Assembly (NCBI RefSeq): GCF_042652785.1
Contig: NZ_JBHSHD010000006.1
Location: 1-64,000 of the forward strand
Source of the DNA: Dokdonella_A ginsengisoli
Lineage (GTDB): Bacteria; Pseudomonadota; Gammaproteobacteria; Xanthomonadales; Rhodanobacteraceae
Length of the DNA: 64,000 nt
Direction of reading: 5' to 3'
The position numbers and the translations under genes are program-made. Under the pieces are notes generated by a model. It ran no database searches, was not told the DNA's origin, and worked only from the letters and a program-made list of their open reading frames with translations. Of the stretch, positions 17,380-27,566 are shown piece by piece (position 1 is the stretch's first letter; the number at the start of each line of letters is the position of its first letter).

Positions 17380-17609
17380 GTGGCGGTGGGAAAGTCGCGG
17401 CTCAGCCTGTGGACAAGCTGTGCGGATTGAAGGCGCCCAGTATTATCCACAGACGTTCCACAGCGGAGCGGGCACGTTTTCCAGCTGGAAATTCTTCTGC
17501 AAGCGATTGAAATAAAATATAATTTCAGCCGATTCGCAGTTGCGCACAGCACCAACCAAAACCAAACGTTCCACATACCAAAGAAATCAACGACAGGGAC
17601 CGGAAGACC
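17380..17609. other. Probable replication origin (oriC), dnaA-dnaN intergenic region
   Basis: This 230-bp gap holds a perfect DnaA box, ttatccaca at 17443-17451, a one-mismatch box in the other orientation, tgtggacaa at 17408-17416, and two direct copies of cgttccaca at 17454-17462 and 17567-17575. A strongly AT-rich stretch, 17505-17527 (attgaaataaaatataattt), sits between them and could be the unwinding element. In an otherwise GC-rich chromosome this combination, placed directly between dnaA and dnaN, is good evidence for oriC. The rpmH-dnaA gap has no comparable boxes by eye. Confidence 0.75.
17443..17451 (+). promoter_or_regulatory. DnaA box (exact ttatccaca)
   Basis: Exact match to the nine-base DnaA-box consensus, within the dnaA-dnaN gap. 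It probably serves origin firing and may also autoregulate dnaN expression. Confidence 0.8.
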
Positions 17610-18710
17610 ATGCGATTCAGCATCCAGCGCGAGGCATTCCTGAAACGGCTGCAGCATGTCGTCGGCGTGGTGGAGCGTCGACAGACCTTGCCCGTGCTGG
17701 CGAATCTCCTGGTGGTCGTCGATGCCGGCGGCGTTTCGCTGACCGGTACCGACCTCGAAGTGGAGATGGTCGCGCGCACCGAAGCCGACGACCTCGTCGC
17801 CGGCGAAGTCACCATTCCGGCGCGCAAGCTGTTCGACATCTGTCGCGCGCTACCGGACGGTTGCCGCATCAAGCTCGAGCAGAACGGTGAACGGGTCACG
17901 GTCAGCGCCGGGCGCAGCCGCTTCACCCTGGCGACCCTGCCGGCAACGGAATTCCCGGTCATCGAAAACATCGACCTGGTGGAACGCGTCAGCCTGTCCG
18001 AAGCCACGCTGAAGGAGCTGATGGACCGCACCGGCTTTGCGATGGCGCACCAGGACGTGCGCTACTACCTCAACGGCATGCTGCTGGATCTGCGCGAGCA
18101 GGTGCTGCGCTGCGTGGCTACCGACGGCCACCGTCTGGCCCTGGCCGAGACGCGCGTGGACACCAAGATCTCCTCGCCGCGGCAGGTGATCGTGCCGCGC
18201 AAGGGCATCATCGAACTGCAGGGCCTGTTCGAGCCGGGCGAGGGCACGGTCGAACTCGAATTCGCGCGCAATCACCTGCGCGTGCGTCGTGGTGAAGTCA
18301 CCTTCACCTCGAAACTGATCGATGGCCGCTTCCCGGACTACGAAGCGGTCATTCCGATCGGTGCCGACAAGGAAGTGCGCGTGCAGCGCGACGACCTGCG
18401 CTCGGCTCTGCAGCGTGCGGCGATTCTCTCCAACGAGAAGTACCGCGGCGTGAAGCTCGAAGTCGGGCCGAATCGCCTGCGCATCGTGGCGCATAACCCC
18501 GAACAGGAAGAAGCCGTCGAGGAAGTCGAGGCCAAGACCGGCGTGGCCGAGCTCAGCGTCGGCTTCAACGTGAACTACCTGCTCGACGCGCTCGGCGCGC
18601 TCGGTGGCGAGGAAGTGCTGCTGTGCCTGCGCGACGGCCAGTCCAGCTGCCTGATGCGCAAGCCGGAGTCGGAAGACACGCGCCACGTCATCATGCCGCT
18701 GCGCCTCTGA
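17610..18710 (+). CDS. dnaN: DNA polymerase III beta sliding clamp
   Basis: A 366-residue protein, MRFSIQREAFLKRLQHVVGVVERRQTLPVLANLLV, with the three repeated clamp domains. Landmarks are GEVTIPARKLFDICRALPD, AHQDVRYYLNGMLLDL, LVATDGHRLAL-like CVATDGHRLALAET, GVKLEV, and the C-terminal YLLDALGALGGEEVLLCLRDGQSSCLMR with a closing VIMPLRL that forms part of the client-binding pocket. The length is the usual 366-367. The dimeric ring tethers polymerases and repair proteins to DNA. It follows the origin region. Confidence 0.98.
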   Translation: MRFSIQREAFLKRLQHVVGVVERRQTLPVLANLLVVVDAGGVSLTGTDLEVEMVARTEADDLVAGEVTIPARKLFDICRALPDGCRIKLEQNGERVTVSAGRSRFTLATLPATEFPVIENIDLVERVSLSEATLKELMDRTGFAMAHQDVRYYLNGMLLDLREQVLRCVATDGHRLALAETRVDTKISSPRQVIVPRKGIIELQGLFEPGEGTVELEFARNHLRVRRGEVTFTSKLIDGRFPDYEAVIPIGADKEVRVQRDDLRSALQRAAILSNEKYRGVKLEVGPNRLRIVAHNPEQEEAVEEVEAKTGVAELSVGFNVNYLLDALGALGGEEVLLCLRDGQSSCLMRKPESEDTRHVIMPLRL

Positions 18711-18768
18711 CCGACGGCGAGCAGCAGCCCTCCGCGGCTCGCGGCTGCGGGTTCGGCCGAATCCGCCC

Positions 18769-19851
18769 GTGCAGCTCAAGCAGCTCCGCATCGAGAACCT
18801 GCGCCTGATCCAGGCGCTGGATCTCGATCTCCTTCCCGGCTGGAATCTGTTCCTCGGCGCCAACGGCGCCGGCAAGACCAGCCTGCTCGAAGCCGCCTTC
18901 CTGCTCTCGCACGGGCGCTCGTTCCGCAGCGCCGCGCGCGACGCCCTGACGCGACGCGGCTCGGGCGGCTTCTCGATCTACGGCGAATTGCTCAAGTCCG
19001 GCGCTACGCTGGAGCGGGTCGGCATCGCGCGCACGGCCGGGCGGCTGGAGGCGCGGCTGAATCGCGAGAGTGTCGCGATCGGGGAATTGGTCCGCCACGT
19101 CGCCGTGCTGTGCTTCGAGCCGGGCTCGCATGAGCTGATCGCCGGCCCCTCCGAGGAACGACGTCGCTTCCTCGACTGGGGTGTGTTCCACGTGGAACAG
19201 ACCTTCCTGGCCGACTGGCGCCGCTACCAGCGCGCCTTGCGCCAGCGCAATGCGCTGCTGAGGACCGAGGGTGGCAGTTCTGTGGATCTGGACACCTGGG
19301 ATCACGAGCTGGCGCTGGCGGCGGAGCCGCTCTCGCGCATGCGGCGGCGTTATTTCGAGGCCTTGCTGCCGCACCTGGCGCAGTTGTCGGGGGAATTGCT
19401 GCCGGAACTGGGCGCTCCGCGCCTGCAGTTCCATCCCGGATTCGACGACGGGCTGTCGCTGGAGGAGGTGCTGGCCGTCCAGCGTGATCGCGACCGGATG
19501 CGCGGCCACACGGGTGCGGGACCGCATCGGGCCGACTGGTCCCTTGGCTTCGAGAACGCGCCGCGCCGCGAGCATCTGTCGCGGGGGCAGGAGAAGCTCT
19601 GTGCGTTCACCTGCGTCATGGCGCAGGCGCGGCTGCATGCGGAAACGACCGGCGAATGGCCGGTCATCGGCCTGGACGACCTCGCTGCCGAGGTGGACCT
19701 GCCGCACCAGAACAGGATGCTCGGCATCCTCGCGGCCACCGGCGCGCAGGTGCTGGTGACGGGGACCGAGGAGTCGCCGGCGCTTGCGCAGGCGGGGCAG
19801 CCGATCGGAAGGTTCCACGTGGAACAAGGTCGTGTAACGAGGCTGCTATAA
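18769..19851 (+). CDS. recF: DNA replication and repair protein RecF
   Basis: 360 residues from a GTG start (MQLKQLRIENLRLIQALDLDL). An SMC/ABC-type ATPase: Walker A GANGAGKTS (30-38), the RecF signature SHGRSFRSAARDAL, an ABC signature LSRGQEKL and Walker B VIGLDDLAAEVD. It loads RecA at ssDNA gaps with RecO and RecR. The coding sequence contains two copies of a parS-like palindrome, both read as FHVEQ in the protein, which are listed separately. Confidence 0.96.
   Translation: MQLKQLRIENLRLIQALDLDLLPGWNLFLGANGAGKTSLLEAAFLLSHGRSFRSAARDALTRRGSGGFSIYGELLKSGATLERVGIARTAGRLEARLNRESVAIGELVRHVAVLCFEPGSHELIAGPSEERRRFLDWGVFHVEQTFLADWRRYQRALRQRNALLRTEGGSSVDLDTWDHELALAAEPLSRMRRRYFEALLPHLAQLSGELLPELGAPRLQFHPGFDDGLSLEEVLAVQRDRDRMRGHTGAGPHRADWSLGFENAPRREHLSRGQEKLCAFTCVMAQARLHAETTGEWPVIGLDDLAAEVDLPHQNRMLGILAATGAQVLVTGTEESPALAQAGQPIGRFHVEQGRVTRLL
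19184..19199. promoter_or_regulatory. parS-like ParB-binding palindrome, copy 1
   Basis: tgttccacgtggaaca is a perfect 16-bp palindrome inside recF. It matches the chromosomal parS consensus of pseudomonads and is close to the Bacillus form tgtttcacgtgaaaca. ParB-parS sites typically cluster near oriC; this one lies about 1.7 kb from the proposed origin. parA and parB are not in the window. Confidence 0.85.
19811..19826. promoter_or_regulatory. parS-like ParB-binding palindrome, copy 2
   Basis: ggttccacgtggaaca shares 15 of 16 bases with copy 1, and its inner 14 bases form a perfect palindrome. It lies at the very 3' end of recF, 627 bp from copy 1 and about 90 bp before the gyrB start. A ParB complex here could also affect gyrB transcription. 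Confidence 0.8.
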
Positions 19852-19852
19852 T
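19847..19852 (+). promoter_or_regulatory. Possible gyrB -10 element
   Basis: A perfect tataat overlaps the recF stop codon, 66 bp before the gyrB start. No good -35 hexamer is seen at the matching distance; parS copy 2 occupies that region. Suggestive only. Confidence 0.3.
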
Positions 19853-19918
19853 TCGTCGGTTGTCCCTTTCCGACTTCCCAGCGCGTCTCGCGCGCTCCAC
19901 GGCGTGCGCCGGAGCCTC

Positions 19919-22327
<2,409 letters not shown>

Positions 22328-22330
22328 TCC

Positions 22331-22350
22331 GGCCCCGCCGCGGCGGGGCC
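22331..22350. terminator. GC-rich hairpin after gyrB
   Basis: A perfect 20-bp palindrome (ggccccgccg/cggcggggcc) begins 3 bp after the gyrB stop. There is no T-run, so it is at best a weak or Rho-assisted terminator or an RNA-stabilising stem. Confidence 0.45.
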
Positions 22351-22524
22351 GTTCGTGCGGACGCGACCGAGTTCAAAAGTATACTTCGGCAATGAATGCT
22401 GCTGTGCAGCATTCAGGCGCCGCTAAGCATGCTTGTGCATTTCGTCGTCAGGGCGTTACCCTCTGCGCCCTTTCCGTCGGGCCGGTAACTGCGACGGTCT
22501 TCGTAGTCTCTCGAGGTGATCCGC

Positions 22525-23805
22525 ATGAAACACTCGAAATGGATTCCTGTCGCGATCTGCGCGCTCGGTCTACTGCTGACCACGGGCGCCTACGCGCGGG
22601 ACGAGAAGAAGCCGAACGACTATCCGAACGCGACGCGTCAGGAACCCAAGCCGGACATGTCCTCCAGCGAGCAGCGCGACCTGAGCAAGGCCGCCGACCT
22701 CGTCAGTGACGACAAGGGCGCCGAGGCGCAGCCGCTGGTCGAGAAGATCATCGGCAACGCGCGTGCGAGCAAGTACGCGTCCTCGTTCGCGCACCAGCTG
22801 CTCGGCCAGATCTACTACGACCAGGACAAGACCGCCCAGGCGCAGACCGAGTACAAGAAGGCGCTGGAGATCGACGGCCTGCCGAACGCGCAGCACTTCT
22901 CCATCCTCTACAACGTCGCCCAGCTGCAGCTGCAGGACGAGAAGTATCAGGAAGCCCTCACGACGCTGGACCAGTGGGAGAAGCTGACCGGCAAGCAGAC
23001 GCCGGAAGAGCTGGCGGTCAAGTCCAACGCCTACTACCGCCTCGAGCAGTACCAGCAGGCCATCGACACGATGAAGAAGGCGATGTCCATGACGGACAAG
23101 CCGAACGACAGCTGGACGCAGATCCTGATGGCCAGCTACTTCGAGCTGAACCAGTACGATCAGGCCGCGCAGATCGTGCAGCAGCAGATGGCCAAGGATC
23201 CGACCAACAAGAAGCTGCTGAACCAGCTCGCCACTATCTACATCCAGGGCGACAAGACCCAGCAGGCGCTCGACCTGATGGCGAAGGCGAAGTCCCAGGG
23301 CCTGATCACGACCAACGACGACTACCTGCAGCTGACCAAGCTGTACGCCTCGGCCGACAAGCCCAAGGAAGCCGCCGACACGCTCAAGGAAGGCTTCGCC
23401 AAGAACATCGTGCAGCCCTCCTACGACGCCTACAAGCTGCTCGGCGACGTGTGCACGCAGTCCGAGCAGGACGACTGCGCCGTCGACGGCTACTCCAAGG
23501 CCTCGCCGATGGCCAAGGACGGCAACGTCGACTTCCAGCTCGGCTACCTCTACTACTACTCGGACAAGTCCAAGGACGCCGTCGACTCGCTGACCAAGGC
23601 GATCTCGCGCGGCAGCCTGCGCCAGGAAGGCGAGGCCTACCTGCTGCGCGGCGACGCGCAGAACGATCTGAACCAGAGCGCCGCCGCGATGGCCGACTGG
23701 CAGAAGGCGGCCGGGTTTCCGAGCACCAAGACCATGGCCGAGCAGCGCATCAAGGCGGCCAAGGGCGGCGTGAAAATCCAGCGCGCGCCGAAGAAGAAAC
23801 AATAG
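22525..23805 (+). CDS. Periplasmic TPR protein of the gyrB-tonB region
   Basis: 426 residues from MKHSKWIPVAICALGLLLTTGAYARDEKK; this ATG is preferred over the ATT nine bases upstream because it lies behind gaggtgat and opens directly into a signal peptide. The mature protein is a series of tetratricopeptide repeats, for example YASSFAHQLLGQIYYDQDKTAQAQTEYKKALEID and YRLEQYQQAIDTMKKAM, rich in Lys, Gln and Asp. TPR proteins scaffold complexes; its place just before tonB-exbB-exbD suggests a periplasmic role alongside TonB-dependent uptake, which is inference. No enzymatic motif is seen. Confidence 0.8.
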   Translation: MKHSKWIPVAICALGLLLTTGAYARDEKKPNDYPNATRQEPKPDMSSSEQRDLSKAADLVSDDKGAEAQPLVEKIIGNARASKYASSFAHQLLGQIYYDQDKTAQAQTEYKKALEIDGLPNAQHFSILYNVAQLQLQDEKYQEALTTLDQWEKLTGKQTPEELAVKSNAYYRLEQYQQAIDTMKKAMSMTDKPNDSWTQILMASYFELNQYDQAAQIVQQQMAKDPTNKKLLNQLATIYIQGDKTQQALDLMAKAKSQGLITTNDDYLQLTKLYASADKPKEAADTLKEGFAKNIVQPSYDAYKLLGDVCTQSEQDDCAVDGYSKASPMAKDGNVDFQLGYLYYYSDKSKDAVDSLTKAISRGSLRQEGEAYLLRGDAQNDLNQSAAAMADWQKAAGFPSTKTMAEQRIKAAKGGVKIQRAPKKKQ

Positions 23806-24160
23806 CGTCGATTTACTGAAGTCGTTCCGGAATACCATCGCCCCGCAGGCGTCGGCGTTCACGGAAGGGGCCTTCCTGAAAGCTCAAGGGACCGTCGTGC
23901 GACGGTCCCCGAAATTCTCGGGGAATGCCGGTTCGGGAGGCATCGTGCCGATGCGCAAAAAGCGCAACGGCAATGCCGTCGCGTGACGAAACACAACGCA
24001 ATGATCATGTGCTATTCGACGATCGCCATGCGCTTGTCGTAGGGGCATCGGGTGTTGTACCGTGCTCCGCTCCCTCGACTGGACCCATGCGGTCCGGGGG
24101 GTGAAACGAAAGCAGAAACGTCGTCGAGCAGCCGCTAAAGACTTACCTGGTCAAACACTG
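23806..24160. other. Intergenic region before tonB with two overlapping hairpins
   Basis: 355 bp without a gene. It holds a perfect 10-bp hairpin, gggaccgtcg-tg-cgacggtccc at 23888-23909, and an overlapping second one, ccccga...tcgggg at about 23907-23923. They share bases, so only one can form at a time. Neither is followed by a T-run. Nothing else is recognised; the tonB promoter presumably lies in 23920-24120. Confidence 0.5.
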
Positions 24161-24820
24161 ATGGCAGACAATTCTCAATCGCGCGGCGACTCTTCTTTCA
24201 GCTGGCGGCGTGTCACGGCTTTTACCTGCGCATTCGCGCTGCATCTGTTCGCTTTCGCGGTGATGCTGACTCCGGTCGCGCCGCCGCCGCCGAAAGAGAA
24301 ATCCCTGGACAAGAAGGTGATGGTGGAGTTCATCGAACCGCCGCCGCCACCCCCGCCGCCGCCGCCGCCGCCGCCGGAGCCGCCGAAGAAGCCGCCGCCG
24401 AAGGTGGTCGAAAAGGTGCAGCCGCCGCCGAAGGCGCCGCCGCCGCCGCCGGCTCCGGTCGTCGTCGAGGAAGCCTCGCCGATGTCCACTCCGGCCCCGC
24501 CGCCGGCTCCGCCCGCGCCGCCGGCTCCGCCCGCGGATATCGCGCCGAGCGAGAACATCAGCTACCGTAAGATGCGTCCGCCGAAGTATCCGCCCCAGGC
24601 GGTGCGTCAGCGGCAGCAGGGCAAGGTCATGCTGAAGGTGCTGGTCGGCCTCGATGGCACGCCGGAAGAAGTCACGGTCGAAAAGTCCAGCGGTTCGCGT
24701 TTGCTGGATCAGGCCGCGATCGACGCAGTGAAGACCTGGAAATTCAATCCGGGTTCGAAGGGTGGGCAGCCCAGTCGCGGGTATGCCTTGGTTCCCATTG
24801 AATTCAATCTGAGTGAGTAA
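24161..24820 (+). CDS. tonB: TonB energy transducer
   Basis: 219 residues from MADNSQSRGDSSFSW; an in-frame start 99 bp upstream adds a basic stretch unlike TonB. One membrane helix (about 17-38, including FALHLFAFAVML) anchors it in the inner membrane. A proline-rich spacer follows (about 45-130), with long PPPPP runs encoded by ccg/ccn repeats. The C-terminal TonB domain has MRPPKYPPQAVRQRQQGKVML, GTPEEVTVEKSSGSRLLDQAAIDAVKTWKF and a closing PIEFNLSE. It passes proton-motive energy from ExbBD to outer-membrane TonB-dependent receptors and is followed closely by exbB and exbD. Confidence 0.95.
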   Translation: MADNSQSRGDSSFSWRRVTAFTCAFALHLFAFAVMLTPVAPPPPKEKSLDKKVMVEFIEPPPPPPPPPPPPPEPPKKPPPKVVEKVQPPPKAPPPPPAPVVVEEASPMSTPAPPPAPPAPPAPPADIAPSENISYRKMRPPKYPPQAVRQRQQGKVMLKVLVGLDGTPEEVTVEKSSGSRLLDQAAIDAVKTWKFNPGSKGGQPSRGYALVPIEFNLSE

Positions 24821-24830
24821 GGGTAGCGCC

Positions 24831-25616
24831 ATGCAGCAAGATCCGTCCCAGACCCCAGCGGCCCAACCGGCTGCCATCCCCGGTGGCGGCGGCAATGCCG
24901 CTGCCATGAGCCAGATGGGCTTCAGCGATCTGATCCACAACTTCGACGCTCTGGGTTGGATCGTGTTCATCACGCTCTGCCTGATGTCGATCATGTCGAT
25001 CTACTTCATCGTGGCGAACTTCCTGCGGAACGCGATGATTCGCGGCCGCATGGATCGCGTCATCAACACGTTCTGGGAAACGCCCTCGGCGCAGGACGCC
25101 GTGCGCTTCCTCGAAGAACAGCCCAAGGGCGAACCGTTCTCGAAGATCGCTCTCGACAGCGCTTCGGCCGCGGCCCACCACCAGCGCAACGAGGGCAGCC
25201 GCCTGGTCGAGGCGCTGAACCGATCGGAGTTCATCGATCGCGCCCTGCGTCAGGCCGTCGCCCGCGAAAGCCTGCGTCTGGAAGGCGGCATGACGGTGCT
25301 CGCGACGGTCGGCTCGTCCGCCCCGTTCGTCGGTCTGCTCGGCACGGTGTGGGGCATCTACCACGCGCTGATCAAGATCGCCGCGTCGGGCAACGCCTCG
25401 ATGGAAGCGGTGGCCGGTCCGGTCGGCGAGGCGCTGATCATGACCGCGTTCGGTCTGTTCGTCGCCATCCCGGCGGTGCTCGCGTACAACTTCTTCGTGC
25501 GCCAGAACCGCGTGATCTACGCGAAGTTCGACGAGTTCGCGCATGACCTGCACGATTTCTTCGCGACCGGTTCGCGAGTCGAAGGCGGCGTCGCGCCGGT
25601 TGCCGCGAGGAAGTAA
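24831..25616 (+). CDS. exbB: ExbB proton-channel subunit (MotA/TolQ/ExbB family)
   Basis: 261 residues from MQQDPSQTPAAQPAAIPGG, which begins 10 bp after tonB. Three membrane helices are visible: one near residues 36-60 (WIVFITLCLMSIMSIYFIVANF) and two in the conserved C-terminal core, with LEGGMTVLATVGSSAPFVGLLGTVWGIYHAL and ALIMTAFGLFVAIPAVLAYNFFVR. These match the pentameric ExbB/TolQ channel. With ExbD it converts proton flow into TonB movement. Same operon as tonB and exbD. Confidence 0.95.
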   Translation: MQQDPSQTPAAQPAAIPGGGGNAAAMSQMGFSDLIHNFDALGWIVFITLCLMSIMSIYFIVANFLRNAMIRGRMDRVINTFWETPSAQDAVRFLEEQPKGEPFSKIALDSASAAAHHQRNEGSRLVEALNRSEFIDRALRQAVARESLRLEGGMTVLATVGSSAPFVGLLGTVWGIYHALIKIAASGNASMEAVAGPVGEALIMTAFGLFVAIPAVLAYNFFVRQNRVIYAKFDEFAHDLHDFFATGSRVEGGVAPVAARK

Positions 25617-25619
25617 GCC

Positions 25620-26036
25620 ATGGCGATGAGCACAGGCGGTAGCGGCGGCGGCCCGATGGCGGAAATCAACGTCACGCCGCTCGTCGACGTGATGCTGGTG
25701 CTGCTGATCATCTTCATGATCACGGCGCCGCTGATGTCGCACAAGATCCAGATCAACTTGCCGCAGGCCAACCCGAACACGATCGACACCAATCCACCGG
25801 AGCCGATCGATCTCGCGGTGAAGGAAAACGGCGATCTGTACATGAACGACGAGCCGGTCACTTCGGCGATCCTCGAAGCGCAGCTGCGCGTCGCGGCGCA
25901 GAAGAACCCGCAGCCGGAACTGCAGATCCGCGCCGAGAAGACCACGCAGTACCAGAAGGTCGCCGAGGTCATGGCCGCCGCCAAGCGCGCGGGCATGGTC
26001 AAGATCGGCTTCCTGACCACCGGCGGCGACCAGTAA
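25620..26036 (+). CDS. exbD: ExbD biopolymer transport protein
   Basis: 138 residues, starting 3 bp after exbB. A single N-terminal membrane helix carries the essential Asp (Asp23 in INVTPLVDVMLVLLIIFM), equivalent to the proton-path Asp of other ExbDs. A periplasmic domain follows, with PEPIDLAVKENGDLYMNDEPV and YQKVAEVMAAAKRAGMVKIGFLT. It completes the tonB-exbB-exbD operon, which ends at a strong terminator at 26061-26094. Confidence 0.95.
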   Translation: MAMSTGGSGGGPMAEINVTPLVDVMLVLLIIFMITAPLMSHKIQINLPQANPNTIDTNPPEPIDLAVKENGDLYMNDEPVTSAILEAQLRVAAQKNPQPELQIRAEKTTQYQKVAEVMAAAKRAGMVKIGFLTTGGDQ

Positions 26037-26060
26037 TACCTGCTGCCGGAATCGATGCGA

Positions 26061-26094
26061 AGGGCGCCGCGCAAACGCGGCGCCCTTTTTTTTT
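26061..26094 (+). terminator. Rho-independent terminator of tonB-exbB-exbD
   Basis: An 11-bp perfect stem (agggcgccgcg / cgcggcgccct) with a four-base caaa loop is followed by nine T. It is a textbook terminator, 24 bp after the exbD stop. Confidence 0.95.
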
Positions 26095-26285
26095 GCGACG
26101 ACGTTCGTCCCCCGGCGCCGCGATCGAGGCGCCGCGGGGTGGAGTCCGTTCGCGGGCGCCGCTCGCCGCGCTCGCGCAAGACCCGCACGCCACCGGCTCG
26201 GCGATCTCAAGAATTTCCTGAGGCGCACCGCGGCCGCCGAGGCGTAGCCTGTCCTCGCCGTTTCCCAACCCGAGGAGATTGCGCG

Positions 26286-26702
26286 ATGAGCGTCCGTTCG
26301 CTGCAGAGCTATGCCCCGGCCCCGGTGCGCGCCGAGATCAACGTCACGTCCCTGATCGACGTCCTGCTCGCCCTGGTGCTGATCCTGATGGTGACCGCGC
26401 CGCTGGCGATGCACCGCATCCCGCTCCCGCTCGGCGCGAACGCCGGCGGCGCCGAGCCGAAGATCCTCGGCCTGTCGGTGAAGACCACCGGCGAGCTCTA
26501 CCTCGACGGCAGCGCGGTCAGCCGTGCGCAGCTGTCCGCGGCCCTGGCGGGCGCGGCGGCCAGCGCGTCGCCGCCCGTGCTGGAGATCCGCCCCGAAGCG
26601 ACCACACGCTACGACGAGGTCGCCGCCGTGCTCGCCCTGGCCAAGCGCAGCGGCCTGCCGGCGATCCGCATCGAGGGCACGCGCGCGGCGACGGCGGACT
26701 GA
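26286..26702 (+). CDS. Second ExbD-like protein (ExbD2)
   Basis: 138 residues, MSVRSLQSYAPAPVRAEINVTSLIDVLLALVLILMVTAP, behind the ribosome site ccgaggagatt. It has the same layout as ExbD, with Asp25 in the membrane helix and a periplasmic ExbD domain (GLSVKTTGELYLDGSAVSRAQLSAAL), but the sequence is clearly divergent. It is cut off from tonB-exbB-exbD by a strong terminator, so it needs its own promoter in 26095-26285. In xanthomonads a second exbD follows the first and has been linked to a subset of TonB functions; that role here is inference. It is convergent with pdxJ, 4 bp away. Confidence 0.88.
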   Translation: MSVRSLQSYAPAPVRAEINVTSLIDVLLALVLILMVTAPLAMHRIPLPLGANAGGAEPKILGLSVKTTGELYLDGSAVSRAQLSAALAGAAASASPPVLEIRPEATTRYDEVAAVLALAKRSGLPAIRIEGTRAATAD

Positions 26703-26706
26703 TCGT

Positions 26707-27501
26707 CTACCGCGCGGCGGTGGCCTGCGCGAGGATCGCGAGGTAGTTGCGCACGGTCGCCGCCAGTCCGTCGTAGATCGCCTCGCCGATCAGCGCATGG
26801 CCGATCGAGACTTCGGCCAGAAACGGAATCGCGCGCACCAGCGCGCCGAGGTTGCGCTGATCGAGGTCGTGACCCGCGTTGACGCCGAGTCCGGCGGCGC
26901 GCGCCCGCTCGGCCGTGCGCACGCAGTCGTCCAGCGCGCGCGCGAAGTCGCCGTCGGCGAACGCGTTCGCGTACGGCTCGGTGTAGATCTCGATGCGGTC
27001 CGCGCCGATCTCGGCCGCACGCTCGACGTCGTCGACGCCGGCGTCGACGAACAGGCTGACGCGGCAGCCGATCGACTTCAGCTCGCGCACCAGCGGACGC
27101 AGGCGTTCGGCGTCGCGTGCCAGATCGAAGCCGTGGTCGGAGGTCAGCTGCGCATCGCCGTCGGGCACCAGCGTCGCCTGTGCCGGCCGCGCCGCGCGCA
27201 CGAGTTCGACGTAGCCGGGATAGCTGCCGCGCGCGGGCGCGAACGGGTTGCCCTCGATGTTGTATTCCACAAGGCTCGCGCCGGCCCGCGAGGCGGCGGC
27301 GTTCGACGAAGCCAGCTCGGCGGCGATGCGTGGAACGTCGTCGGCGCGGATGTGCCGCTGGTCCGGACGCGGATGCACGGTGATGCCGTGGCATCCGGCC
27401 TGCATCGCCACACGCGCGGCGATCACCGGATCGGGCAGGGCGTGTCCGCGCGAGTTGCGCAGCACGGCGATCTTGTTGACGTTGACGCTGAGCGCGGTCA
27501 T
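26707..27501 (-). CDS. pdxJ: Pyridoxine 5'-phosphate synthase
   Basis: 264 residues from MTALSVNVNKIAVLRNSRG. TIM-barrel landmarks of PdxJ are present: DPVIAARVAMQAGCHGITVHPRPDQRHI, LVEYNIEGNP, ATLVPDGDAQLTSDHGFDL, RVSLFVDA, RIEIYTEPYA, and GLGVNAGHDLDQRNLGAL. It condenses 3-amino-2-oxopropyl phosphate with deoxyxylulose 5-phosphate to give pyridoxine 5'-phosphate, the last ring-forming step of the DXP-dependent vitamin B6 pathway. A much longer open frame upstream is spurious. The length is slightly above the common 240-250. Confidence 0.96.
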   Translation of the reverse strand: MTALSVNVNKIAVLRNSRGHALPDPVIAARVAMQAGCHGITVHPRPDQRHIRADDVPRIAAELASSNAAASRAGASLVEYNIEGNPFAPARGSYPGYVELVRAARPAQATLVPDGDAQLTSDHGFDLARDAERLRPLVRELKSIGCRVSLFVDAGVDDVERAAEIGADRIEIYTEPYANAFADGDFARALDDCVRTAERARAAGLGVNAGHDLDQRNLGALVRAIPFLAEVSIGHALIGEAIYDGLAATVRNYLAILAQATAAR

Positions 27502-27566
27502 CGCAGGTCGCAAGCGGAGAGGACGCGCAGTATATCGGCGGCGACGTTCGCCGCTGTCGCGGAACG

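Noticed and set aside
24335..24535. CRISPR-like repeats in the tonB region
   Set aside because: They are in-frame proline codons of the TonB spacer, with no unique spacers.
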